A stretch of DNA of 64,000 nt, from assembly GCA_039933105.1 (NCBI GenBank), contig JBDTOT010000006.1:62001-126000 (forward strand), written 5' to 3'. The translations under genes and the position numbers were made by a program. Below, one piece after another: positions 52,189 through 60,209 of this stretch; within the stretch, counting starts at the first letter, position 1; the number at the start of each line of letters is the position of its first letter. A model generated the notes under the pieces. That model was not told the DNA's origin. It did not search any database and saw nothing but the letters and a program-made list of their open reading frames with translations. This stretch comes from FEN-1219 sp039933105. GTDB lineage: Bacteria; Pseudomonadota; Gammaproteobacteria; Steroidobacterales; Rariloculaceae.

Positions 52189-53750
52189 ACAAGTTTCTGA
52201 TGGCTGGTGCCTTCGCACTGATTTCGAGCTCCGCCTTCGCGGCAACGCCGCTCGCGGACGCGATCGAGAACGGCCGCCGCGACGACGTGCTGAAGCTCAT
52301 CGAGCAAGGCGCCGACGTCGACGCCGCGCAGGGTGACGGCACCACACCTCTACAGTGGGCGGCGTACAAGCTCGACGTCGACCTCGTGGAGCGGTTGCTT
52401 ACGCGCGGCGCGAAAGCGGCCACGCAGAACCGCTTCGGCGCCACGCCGCTCGGCGAAGGCGCGAAGGCTGCGAACCTCAAGATCGTGCAACTCCTGCTGA
52501 AAGCCGGCGCGCCGGTAGACGCCGCAAACGGCGACGGCGAGACGGCGCTCATGCTCGCCGCCCGCACGGGCTCGGCCGACGTGATGAGCGCGCTGATCGG
52601 CGCCGGTGCGAACGTGAACGCGCGCGAAGCGTGGCGCGATCAGACCGCGCTCATGTGGGCTGCCGAAGCCGGTGACGCGAAGGTCGTGAAGCTCTTGATC
52701 GATCACGGCGCCGACGTGCATGCGCGCGCCGCCACCAACGACTGGGGCACGCAGATCACGAACGAGCCGCGCGCACAGTATCGCCCCACGGGCGGACTCA
52801 CCCCGCTGCTGTACGCGTCGCGCGCGGGCTGCGTTGACTGCGTGCGCGCGATCCTCGCCGCGGGCGAGAGCGCAGACCGGCCGACACCGGACGGCGAGAC
52901 GGCGCTCATGCTCGCGATCGACAACTACGAGTTCGACACGGCGAAGGCGCTGCTCGACGCAGGCGCGAACACGCTCGCCGTGGATTGGTGGGGCCGCACG
53001 GCGCTGTACAACGCGGTGGACATGAACACCTACCGGCCGCGCACGGGAGAGCCGCATCCGCGCTCGAAGACGACGACCGGCATGCAGCTCGTGACGGCGT
53101 TGATCGCGGCGGGCGTGGACGTGAACGCGCAGCTGAACTTCCACCGACCCGGGCGCGGCGGCAACAGCCAGCGCTTCGTCGACGATCTGCTCACGACGGG
53201 CGCGAGCCCGCTATTGCGCGCCGCGATCATGCACGACAACGACACCATGCGTGCGCTGCTAGCCGCGGGCGCGCAGGTGGATCTGCCGAACGTCATGGGC
53301 GTGACGCCGCTGATGGCTGCGGGGGGCGTCGGCGTGCGCGAGCCCGGCTTCGGCGCGAATCGCTCGCCGGATTTCACGAGCAAGAAGATCGAGAGCGAAG
53401 TCATCGCGTCGCTCGACATCCTGCTCGCTGCCGGCGCCGACGTGAACGCCGGCATCGCGGATCTACAAAGCCGCACGGCGCGCATCGCGCGCCAGAACTC
53501 GATGACGGATCGGCAGGGCCAAACGGCGCTGCACCAGGCAGCCGGTCGCGGCTGGCCGCAAGTCGTCGCGTACCTGCTCGCGCACGGCGCGAACGTGGGC
53601 GCGAAGGACGGTCTCGGCCGCACCGCACTCGCTCTTGCGACGACGCCGGTGCAGGGCCGGCCCGTGCCGAACGGCGAGAAGATCGCCGACATGCTGAAGA
53701 CCGCGGCCGCGGGCGGTACGGCCACCGCGCGCGTTGCGCCGGGAAACTGA
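52185..53750 (+). CDS. Exported ankyrin-repeat protein
   Basis: A 521-residue protein with a Sec signal (LMAGAFALISSSAFAATP). It contains about ten ankyrin repeats, for example GDGTTPLQWAAYKLDVDLVE, GDGETALMLAARTGSADVMS, and RQGQTALHQAAGRGWPQVVA. Two longer loops interrupt the array: around DWGTQITNEPRAQYRPTGGL and around RPRTGEPHPRSKTTTGMQLV. Ankyrin repeats bind protein partners, so it may assemble the other exported products of the operon in the periplasm. The ATG overlaps the metallo-hydrolase stop, and the PQQ-dehydrogenase gene follows after 13 bp. Confidence 0.93.
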   Translation: MNKFLMAGAFALISSSAFAATPLADAIENGRRDDVLKLIEQGADVDAAQGDGTTPLQWAAYKLDVDLVERLLTRGAKAATQNRFGATPLGEGAKAANLKIVQLLLKAGAPVDAANGDGETALMLAARTGSADVMSALIGAGANVNAREAWRDQTALMWAAEAGDAKVVKLLIDHGADVHARAATNDWGTQITNEPRAQYRPTGGLTPLLYASRAGCVDCVRAILAAGESADRPTPDGETALMLAIDNYEFDTAKALLDAGANTLAVDWWGRTALYNAVDMNTYRPRTGEPHPRSKTTTGMQLVTALIAAGVDVNAQLNFHRPGRGGNSQRFVDDLLTTGASPLLRAAIMHDNDTMRALLAAGAQVDLPNVMGVTPLMAAGGVGVREPGFGANRSPDFTSKKIESEVIASLDILLAAGADVNAGIADLQSRTARIARQNSMTDRQGQTALHQAAGRGWPQVVAYLLAHGANVGAKDGLGRTALALATTPVQGRPVPNGEKIADMLKTAAAGGTATARVAPGN

Positions 53751-53763
53751 CGGGGGGAAACGT

Positions 53764-55584
53764 ATGCGAATCGACTCGAAGCGCGCCTCAGTGGCTGCGC
53801 TTGCTGCGATGTTCTGCTCGGCGAGCGCGCTCGCGCAACACTCGCCCGCTGCGCCGCCGAAGTTCACGGCGAAGCAACTCACGACTCCTTCCACGGACGG
53901 CTGGATCACGAACGGCGGCAACCTCTACAACCAGCGCTATTCGCCGCTTGCGCTCATCGACAAAGACAACGTGGCCAAGCTCAAGCCGAGCTGGCGCACG
54001 CACTTGAACGGCTCCGCCACCGAGAGCAAGTACTCGGGCCAGGGTCAGCCCATCGTTTACGACGGCGTGATCTACATTTCCACGGGCGCGGACGACGTGT
54101 TCGCACTCGACGTCGACACCGGCAAGATTCTGTGGACCTACGAGGCGCATCTCGACGACAAAATCAGCGTGGTCTGCTGCGGCTGGGAGAGCCGCGGTGT
54201 CGCGGTCGGCGAGGGCAAGATCTTCGCGGGGCAGCTCGACGGCAAGCTCGTCGCACTCGATTACAAAACCGGCAAAGTGCTGTGGACCACGCAAGCCGAG
54301 ACGAATGCGGACGGCTTCAGCATCACCACCGCGCCGCTGTATTACAACGGCCTGCTGATCACTGGCTTCGCGGGTGGCGACAAGGCCGCGCGTGGCCGAG
54401 TGAAAGCGTTCGACGCGAAGACCGGCAAGCTCGTGTGGACGTTCTACACGGTGCCCGCGCCCGGCGAATTCGGCCACGACACTTGGCCCGCGAACAACGA
54501 CACATGGAAGCACGGCGGTGCCGCCGTGTGGCAGACACCGGCCGTCGATCCCGAGCTCGGCCTCGTGTATTTCTCCACCGGCAATCCCGGCCCCGATCTG
54601 AACGGCTCCGTGCGGCCCGGCGACAACCTCTTCACTGTGTCGATGGTTGCCATCGAAGCGAAAACCGGCAAGTACCGCTGGCACTTCCAGCAAGTGCATC
54701 ACGACCTGTGGGATTACGACTCGCCGAATCCCGTGGTGCTATTCGACGCCACGGTGAACGGCGCGAAGCGCAAGGGCATCGTCGAGATCGGCAAGACGGG
54801 CTACGTGTACATTCTCGATCGCGTCACGGGGAAGCCGCTCGTCGGCATCGAAGAACAGCCCGTGATGCAGGAGCCGCGGCAGAAGACTTCGGCCACGCAA
54901 CCGATTCCCGTCGGCGACGACGTGATCCCGCACGAGATCGACATCGAGCCCGAGGGCTTCAAGCTCATCAACAACGGCCGAATCTTCACGCCGTTCTGGG
55001 ACCAGCCCGTGGTCGTGAAGCCGCTCGCCACCGGTGGCGCGAACTGGCCCCCGAGCTCGCTCGATCCCGAGACGAGCCTGTTCTACGTGTGCACGGGCGA
55101 CGGCGCCGCCGCGTATTCCACGAAAGAGGGCGGCACCGAATGGGTGATCCCAAAACCAGGCGGCCGCTACTTCGGCGGCGACTACACGCGCTCGCGCGTG
55201 CCGCGGCGCGGCGTGCTCGCGGCCGTGGACGTGCGCACGAATCGCCTCGCATGGCGGCAGCAGTGGGGCGAACTCTGCTACGCGGGTTCCACCGTGACGC
55301 GCGGCGGCTTGCTCTTCATCGGCCGCAACGACGGCCGCTTGCAGGCGCTCGATAAATCGAACGGCGCGCTGCTCTGGGAGTACGAGACAGATGCCGGGAT
55401 CCACGCGGCAGTGAGCACGTTCGAGCGCAAGGGCCAGCAGTACGTGGTGGCGCTCTCCGCCGGCGGCTTCTTCCCCGGCACGAAGCGCGGCGACAGCGTG
55501 TACATGTTCGCGCTCGATGGCGGCGGCGTGTCGGACGGCGCGAAGGCGGAGCCCTCGGGCGGCGGCGTGGAGCTCACGCACTAG
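53764..55584 (+). CDS. PQQ-dependent dehydrogenase, exported
   Basis: A 606-residue protein with signal peptide (VAALAAMFCSASALAQ). It is an eight-bladed PQQ-dependent dehydrogenase with Trp-docking repeats such as DDVFALDVDTGKILWTYEAH and GRLQALDKSNGALLWEYETD. The vicinal disulfide Cys-Cys is in SVVCCGWESRG, and the catalytic Asp region is VHHDLWDYDSPNP. The DYD spacing resembles lanthanide-type alcohol dehydrogenases, but glucose-type relatives share it, so metal preference is not settled. There is no C-terminal cytochrome c domain; the DUF1592 cytochrome of the same operon could be an electron acceptor. The ATG follows GGGGGGAAACGT. It is the last gene of the operon. Confidence 0.92.
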   Translation: MRIDSKRASVAALAAMFCSASALAQHSPAAPPKFTAKQLTTPSTDGWITNGGNLYNQRYSPLALIDKDNVAKLKPSWRTHLNGSATESKYSGQGQPIVYDGVIYISTGADDVFALDVDTGKILWTYEAHLDDKISVVCCGWESRGVAVGEGKIFAGQLDGKLVALDYKTGKVLWTTQAETNADGFSITTAPLYYNGLLITGFAGGDKAARGRVKAFDAKTGKLVWTFYTVPAPGEFGHDTWPANNDTWKHGGAAVWQTPAVDPELGLVYFSTGNPGPDLNGSVRPGDNLFTVSMVAIEAKTGKYRWHFQQVHHDLWDYDSPNPVVLFDATVNGAKRKGIVEIGKTGYVYILDRVTGKPLVGIEEQPVMQEPRQKTSATQPIPVGDDVIPHEIDIEPEGFKLINNGRIFTPFWDQPVVVKPLATGGANWPPSSLDPETSLFYVCTGDGAAAYSTKEGGTEWVIPKPGGRYFGGDYTRSRVPRRGVLAAVDVRTNRLAWRQQWGELCYAGSTVTRGGLLFIGRNDGRLQALDKSNGALLWEYETDAGIHAAVSTFERKGQQYVVALSAGGFFPGTKRGDSVYMFALDGGGVSDGAKAEPSGGGVELTH

Positions 55585-55590
55585 CGGAGC

Positions 55591-55625
55591 AAAAAAAACG
55601 CCGGGGCCATCTCTGGCCCCGGCGT
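55591..55625 (-). terminator. Rho-independent terminator, leftward
   Basis: ACGCCGGGGCCA (55598-55609) and TGGCCCCGGCGT (55614-55625) form a perfect 12-bp stem with loop TCTC. On the minus strand it is followed by eight T (A-run 55591-55598 on plus). It lies 14 bp beyond the stop of the TIGR03118-type gene and may also stop the rightward operon, though without a T-run that way. Confidence 0.93.
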
Positions 55626-55639
55626 GTACAACACCGCTC

Positions 55640-57634
55640 TCAGTTGTTCAGCGCGCCGGCCGTGATCCACGAGCGAATCGTGGCGATCGTCGTGGTATCC
55701 AGGAACGGTCCACCGAACGGCATTTGTGCGCCGGTGATTCCCGCAGTGCCCTCGACCTTGTGGATCAGGTAGCTGTTGTCGGGATCGCTCGGCTTTACGC
55801 GCATCAGCGTTGATTGCTCGATGCTCGCCACGTTCACGATGGCCGCGAAGCTGCCGCCAGCGCGAAGATCCATCGATCCCGGCAATGCACCGCCGGCTGG
55901 GTTGCTGCCGTTGTGGCAACCCGAGCACTTCGGCGTGAACACGTTCGTCTGCACCTCCGTCAACGTCGACGCTGCAGGCGCGGCGACGTTCGCGACAGTC
56001 ACCGTCAGGACCGCCGTGCTACCGACGTTGCCGTTGGCGTCCGTCGCGATCGCACGCAGCTTGGCGCTGCCGTTCGCCACCGTGGTGGTATCCCACTGCA
56101 CGGTGAACGGACTCGCGGTGGCTTCGCCGATCTTCGTGGTGCCGTTCAGGAAGAACTGCACTTTGTTGACCACGACCAGGTTCGTCTGGTTCGCCGTTAG
56201 CGTCACCGTGCCGCTCAGGCTGCCCGCCGGCACGATGAGCGTGAGCGTGGGCGGAGGGCCGAGCGTCGGTGCGGTGGCGCCGAGATCGATGCGGCCGTAG
56301 CGGCCGTTGACCTCGTCGTTCGTGCCTGCGGCGAAGAACAGCGTGGCGTGCGGCTGGTTCGCGGCGTCGTTGCCGAACGTCAGGCCCCAGAGGCCCGGCA
56401 CGGCGAATGCGGTGCCCGTGCTGCCGCTGAGCTCGCCAATGTAGCGGCCGCTGTCGATGTCGTAGCCGTGGATCTTGCCGTCACCGAAGTTGCCGACGAT
56501 CAAGGCTCCGCTCAGCGTGCCATAGTCGGACGGTGCAAGCGTCAAGCCCCACGGCGCGTTCAGCTTGCCGCTTTCACCAGCGAGGCGCTTCACGAACACG
56601 CCGTTCGTGTCGAAAACGTTCACCACGCCCAAACCCGCGCCGGCCGCTTCGTCGGCGGGATTGGACGTGTCGTGCTTCGCGTATGCCACGTAGATGCGCG
56701 TGGTGCCGCCTTTCGTGATGGCCTGGATGCCGAATGGGCCGTAGCCCGCGGGCAGGGATGTATCGGCGAATGCGAAGCCAGTCGTTTGCTTCGCGTACGT
56801 GGCGTTGAACACGTCGACCTTGCCGTTCTTGAAGTCAGCGGCGTACAGAAAATTGCCGGCGCCGTTGTTCGCTGCGGCGAGGCCCTTGTAGACCGCGCCG
56901 TCGGTCGCCGTGTACACGATGATGGCATTCGCCACGTCCACCGCGCCGGACCAACCCGCGATACTGCCGCCTTCACCGTCGAAGATGAAGTTGGCCGCCG
57001 CGGTCGTCGTGCCGTTGGTGATGACGAAGTCCGTGGTGGTGTTCGCCACGATGCCGGTGGGATCGAACGGGACCGCGGCGGTGGCCGCGAAGTGTGCGAC
57101 GACCGGGGTGATGACGCCGTTGCCGTTGTAGAGCGTCGACGTCTCGCTGTGGTTGTTCGCCACCCACATCGGCGACGTGGCTCCGAGCGCCAGGCCCCAC
57201 GGGTTCGTGAGCTGCGGGTCGGTGACGAGTGCGGTGCCGCCCACCTGGTCCTCAACCAAGCTCGTGGCCGTGTACGCGCTGGCCGCGTTGACCGTGAGCG
57301 TTGCGGTTTGAGTTGCGCTGCCGGTGTAGCTTCCACCGGTGCACGTCAGCGTGTACGCGACGGCGCCCGCGGCCGTCGGCGTGACATCGAGCGTGCCGCT
57401 AGCCGCTTGTGCGCCGGTCCAGCCGCCGCTCGCTGTGCATGTTGTGTTTGAAGTCCACGTGAGCGTGGCGCTTTGCCCGGCCGTGATGGTCGCCGGAGCT
57501 ACGGAGATCGTTGCGGTTGCCGCGGGATTGCTGGAACCGCCGCCGCCACCGCCGCACGCGGCCAACACGGCGGCGAGCGCGGACGATGCGATGAGCCTGG
57601 AAGACTTCGACGCGATTGTATGTGGTGTCGTCAT
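55640..57634 (-). CDS. TIGR03118-type lipoprotein with Ig-like and haem c domains
   Basis: A 664-residue protein. The lipobox is AVLAAC followed by a run of Gly, so it is a lipoprotein. An Ig-like domain (TISVAPATITAGQSATLTW) comes first, then the TIGR03118-type propeller region (QVGGTALVTDPQLTNPWGLA, WVANNHSETSTLYNGNG, GPFGIQAITKGGTTRIYVA). A second Ig-like region (TLTANQTNLVVVNKVQFFLN) and a C-terminal haem c motif (CSGCHNG) end it. TIGR03118 proteins occur in PEP-CTERM bacteria and related ones and have no known function to me; the haem suggests electron transfer. The ATG at 57632-57634 follows AGGAAGG. A palindrome lies upstream at 57724. Confidence 0.88.
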   Translation of the reverse strand: MTTPHTIASKSSRLIASSALAAVLAACGGGGGGSSNPAATATISVAPATITAGQSATLTWTSNTTCTASGGWTGAQAASGTLDVTPTAAGAVAYTLTCTGGSYTGSATQTATLTVNAASAYTATSLVEDQVGGTALVTDPQLTNPWGLALGATSPMWVANNHSETSTLYNGNGVITPVVAHFAATAAVPFDPTGIVANTTTDFVITNGTTTAAANFIFDGEGGSIAGWSGAVDVANAIIVYTATDGAVYKGLAAANNGAGNFLYAADFKNGKVDVFNATYAKQTTGFAFADTSLPAGYGPFGIQAITKGGTTRIYVAYAKHDTSNPADEAAGAGLGVVNVFDTNGVFVKRLAGESGKLNAPWGLTLAPSDYGTLSGALIVGNFGDGKIHGYDIDSGRYIGELSGSTGTAFAVPGLWGLTFGNDAANQPHATLFFAAGTNDEVNGRYGRIDLGATAPTLGPPPTLTLIVPAGSLSGTVTLTANQTNLVVVNKVQFFLNGTTKIGEATASPFTVQWDTTTVANGSAKLRAIATDANGNVGSTAVLTVTVANVAAPAASTLTEVQTNVFTPKCSGCHNGSNPAGGALPGSMDLRAGGSFAAIVNVASIEQSTLMRVKPSDPDNSYLIHKVEGTAGITGAQMPFGGPFLDTTTIATIRSWITAGALNN

Positions 57635-57723
57635 GACCTGAACCCTTCCTGTGAGTGGATACGCGCGAATGCGTTGTGAGGCTGAGTGCCTCGCATCGCG
57701 CGCAGGGTTCATTCGGAATGCGT

Positions 57724-57741
57724 GCGCAGAAATTTCTGCGC
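57724..57741. promoter_or_regulatory. Perfect 18-bp palindrome upstream of the 57634 gene
   Basis: GCGCAGAAATTTCTGCGC is self-complementary. It lies 90 bp upstream of the lipoprotein start and 28 bp after the stop of the WEGDT gene at 57769, on the same strand. It may be an operator for a dimeric regulator, or a hairpin of the upstream transcript; no T-run follows. Confidence 0.45.
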
Positions 57742-57768
57742 GGAAAGTTACAAATGCAGCAACGCCGT

Positions 57769-58830
57769 CTACTGCACGCGCTTGAACACCCAGGCCCCGG
57801 AGATCTGAACTTCCTTCACCTCGGGAGCCGGGCCGTTACCCGCGCGCGTGAACACGTAGGGCTGGCCCCACTGGCACGTCGGGCACACGAATGCGTTCTC
57901 GGATTGCGCGTAGATCGGCGACTTCTTGCTGCCGTTGCGTTGCACCACGAGCCCGCTGTCCTCGAGCGTGACTTGCAGCGTCGTCATGCTGTCGAGCCAG
58001 TAACCTTTGTAAGTACCGACGTAGGTGGAGAGAATCTGTCGCGACACGTCCACTTTGGCCTTGGCGTGGTCGTCGAGCTTGTCGCCAACCCAATTCCTCG
58101 TAACGCCCTCGGTCGCTTCCGCGCACACGTACTCGAGCATCTCGTCGTCCGCCGCGTATTGCAGCGACACGATTACGTGCAGCGGAGAAGTGAATGTGCC
58201 GGGATCGTCGTAGGTGATGTCGATCTGCAGGTGCCCGAAGTCGGATCGCGTGTAACGCTCCGTGACGCGCAGCTTGTCCGTGTGCTGAAGCCCTTCGGGG
58301 TGTAGCCACGTCTTCTCGTTGTAGCCGTTGCTCTCGACGACGAGCGTGTCCTTGTCCCAATGGCCCACGGAGTAGCCCATCCACGTGGGCAGCGGATCGG
58401 CTTCGAGCTTGCGCCCGTCCGTGAAGATGGATCGATAGGTGAGATCGCCGTTCAAGATGGCGAGCACGCTCGCGTTCTGCACGATTCGGCGCATGCCGCC
58501 GGCGCCGCCTCCGCCCGTGACGGAGCCGGGGCCCGTCGGCAGACACTGCATGTGCGGGCCATCCTTGTAATAAGTTTTCTCATGAGCGGCCATCGATTCG
58601 CGCGCCCACGCTTGCAGCTTCGACGTGTCCCGCAGGTCGCCCTTCGTGCCTGCTCCGCGCCATAGGCCGGACAGGTCGGGGTGGCCGTCAGCCGCGTGTG
58701 GCGCGGGCGCGGTGAGATTAGGTTTGCCGTCGGCAGTGCGCGGGATGCCCGGCGTCGGCAGGTCGAGCCATTGCGCTGCCACGGGCGTTGCGATTGCCAC
58801 GAACACCAATGCGGCAAATGAACGTTGCAT
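57769..58830 (-). CDS. WEGDT-motif exported protein with extra C-terminal region, copy 6
   Basis: A 353-residue protein with signal peptide (FAALVFVAIATPVAAQ). Family features: ADGHPDLSGLWRG, HMQCLPTGPGSV, RSIFTDGRKLEADPLPTWMG, SVGHWDKDTLVVESNGYNEK, LRVTERYTRSDFGHL, YDDPGTFTSPL and EYVCAEATEGV. In this copy WEGDT is WDKDT, as in the long proteins at 4137 and 34547, so it links the two families. About 85 residues at the C-terminus (VSRQILSTYVGTYKGYWLD onwards, with CPTC) are an addition, perhaps a small beta-domain. The ATG at 58828-58830 follows CGGGGGGAACCGC. It is divergent from the DUF6152 gene at 58907, 76 bp away. Confidence 0.87.
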   Translation of the reverse strand: MQRSFAALVFVAIATPVAAQWLDLPTPGIPRTADGKPNLTAPAPHAADGHPDLSGLWRGAGTKGDLRDTSKLQAWARESMAAHEKTYYKDGPHMQCLPTGPGSVTGGGGAGGMRRIVQNASVLAILNGDLTYRSIFTDGRKLEADPLPTWMGYSVGHWDKDTLVVESNGYNEKTWLHPEGLQHTDKLRVTERYTRSDFGHLQIDITYDDPGTFTSPLHVIVSLQYAADDEMLEYVCAEATEGVTRNWVGDKLDDHAKAKVDVSRQILSTYVGTYKGYWLDSMTTLQVTLEDSGLVVQRNGSKKSPIYAQSENAFVCPTCQWGQPYVFTRAGNGPAPEVKEVQISGAWVFKRVQ

Positions 58831-58849
58831 GCGGTTCCCCCCGAGAACG

Positions 58850-58878
58850 TTGACGTGATGGTAGCGCAACCCTACGCT
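58850..58878 (+). promoter_or_regulatory. Promoter-like sequence for the 58907 gene
   Basis: TTGACG (58850-58855), a 17-base spacer and TACGCT (58873-58878) match sigma-70 spacing and lie in the 76-bp divergent gap. The pattern resembles the elements at 12360 and 16863. Activity is inferred. Confidence 0.5.
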
Positions 58879-58906
58879 GAGAGGCACTTTTGTGGGGGGC
58901 GCCATC

Positions 58907-59314
58907 GTGAAGAAAGCATTTTTGGGTTTGGTGGGCGCGGCTTGGGTGCTCGCGGCGGGTGCTGTCGTAGCACATCACTCGTTCGCTGCTGAGTTCGACA
59001 TCGCGAAGCCCGTCAAGCTCTCGGGCGCGGTCACAAGGATGGAGTGGACGAATCCACACGCGTGGATTTTCGTGGACGCCAAGAACGACAAGGGCGAGGT
59101 CGAGAACTGGGCGGTGGAACTCGTCGGCATCAATGATCTGGTGCGCCGGGGCTGGGGCCGCGACCGCGTGCATGCCGGCGATGTGGTCAACGTCGACGGC
59201 TACGCCGCGAAGAACGGCAAGACCATCGCCAACGCAGTCTCGGTGAAACTGGACAAGACAGGCGAACTGCTGTGGGCCAGCGTCGCACGCGAAAGCCAGA
59301 AAGACGACAAGTAG
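58907..59314 (+). CDS. DUF6152-type exported small protein, copy 5
   Basis: A 135-residue protein. The signal peptide ends AGAVVA directly before HHSFAAEFD. Family features: KPVKLSGAVTRMEWTNPHAW, IFVDAKNDKGEVENWAVEL, INDLVRRGWGRDRVHAGD and VVNVDGYAAKNGKT. The DGS of other copies is KNGK, and the end is VARESQKDDK. The GTG at 58907 follows six G and CGCCATC; another GTG at 58892 is possible but would precede the G-run. Divergent from WEGDT copy 6. With the other four copies it shows the same His-His mature N-terminus. Confidence 0.87.
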   Translation: MKKAFLGLVGAAWVLAAGAVVAHHSFAAEFDIAKPVKLSGAVTRMEWTNPHAWIFVDAKNDKGEVENWAVELVGINDLVRRGWGRDRVHAGDVVNVDGYAAKNGKTIANAVSVKLDKTGELLWASVARESQKDDK

Positions 59315-59428
59315 CCTCAGCCCGCAGGCCCGAGCAGCCGCACGTCCACCCTGTTCCGCGCGGCGCGGACGCTACTCGCTTCGTGGTATCGTCCGGCCGC
59401 GGCCCGGCTCAGAACAAGGAACAACTCC

Positions 59429-60181
59429 ATGCGTATTCGTAGCACCGTGCGATCGCTGTTTTCGCTTCTCGTATTCGGTGCGCTGGTTCAAGTTGCGCAC
59501 GCGCAAGACGAGCAGGCCGCCCGCATGCTCACCGCGCTCGCGGCGCCCGAGCGTTCCGCGGAAGCCAAAGCACGCGACGCGGGCCGCAAGCCGATCGAGA
59601 CCGTGCAGTTTTTCGGCATCAAGAGCGGGGACACCGTCGTCGACATGATCGCCGTGGGCGGCTGGTTCACGGAGGTGCTCTCAGCCGCGGTGGGCCCGAA
59701 AGGCCACGTGTACTCGCAGAATCCGCCGTTCGTGCCGGACAGCGACGCCGAGAAAGCGCTGATCAAGCGGCTCGGCAATGCCGAGGCGTTGCGTTCACCC
59801 ATCGAGCAGTCGGGCGTAGTCGGGAAGGCGGACGCCGTGGTTACCGCCATGAACCTGCACGATATCTATAACGGCTTCCAGAACCAGCCGGCCGGCGAAC
59901 CCGCGGCGGTGGAGTTCCTGAAGGCGATCTACGCGGCGCTGAAGCCGGGCGGCACGCTCGGCCTGATCGATCATGTGGGTGTCGCGGGCCAGGACAACGC
60001 AAAACTGCACCGCATGCTGCCGCAGCAGGCGCGTGATGCGATCACGAAGGCCGGCTTCACGATCGAAGCCGAATCGAAGCTACTCACGAACCCGATGGAC
60101 GATCACACGAAGATGGTGTTCGATCCGGCCGTGCGCGGGCACACCGATCAGTTCATGTTCCGCGCGCGCAAGCCGCGCTGA
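59429..60181 (+). CDS. Exported methyltransferase-like protein
   Basis: A 250-residue protein with a Sec signal (FSLLVFGALVQVAHAQ). The mature part has a Rossmann methyltransferase layout: GIKSGDTVVDMIAVGGWFTE as motif I, VYSQNPPFV, DAVVTAMNLHDIYNGF and ALKPGGTLGLIDHVG. The usual Gly-x-Gly-x-Gly loop is changed to IAVGGW, and S-adenosylmethionine is not expected in the periplasm, so activity is doubtful. Such exported proteins are widespread in proteobacteria under the name class I methyltransferase, function unknown to me. The ATG follows AAGGA. It appears to be a single-gene unit; the RnfC gene is 28 bp downstream and may be co-transcribed. Confidence 0.85.
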   Translation: MRIRSTVRSLFSLLVFGALVQVAHAQDEQAARMLTALAAPERSAEAKARDAGRKPIETVQFFGIKSGDTVVDMIAVGGWFTEVLSAAVGPKGHVYSQNPPFVPDSDAEKALIKRLGNAEALRSPIEQSGVVGKADAVVTAMNLHDIYNGFQNQPAGEPAAVEFLKAIYAALKPGGTLGLIDHVGVAGQDNAKLHRMLPQQARDAITKAGFTIEAESKLLTNPMDDHTKMVFDPAVRGHTDQFMFRARKPR

Positions 60182-60209
60182 GGCCGGCAGTCGACGACGA
60201 AAGGCGTGA

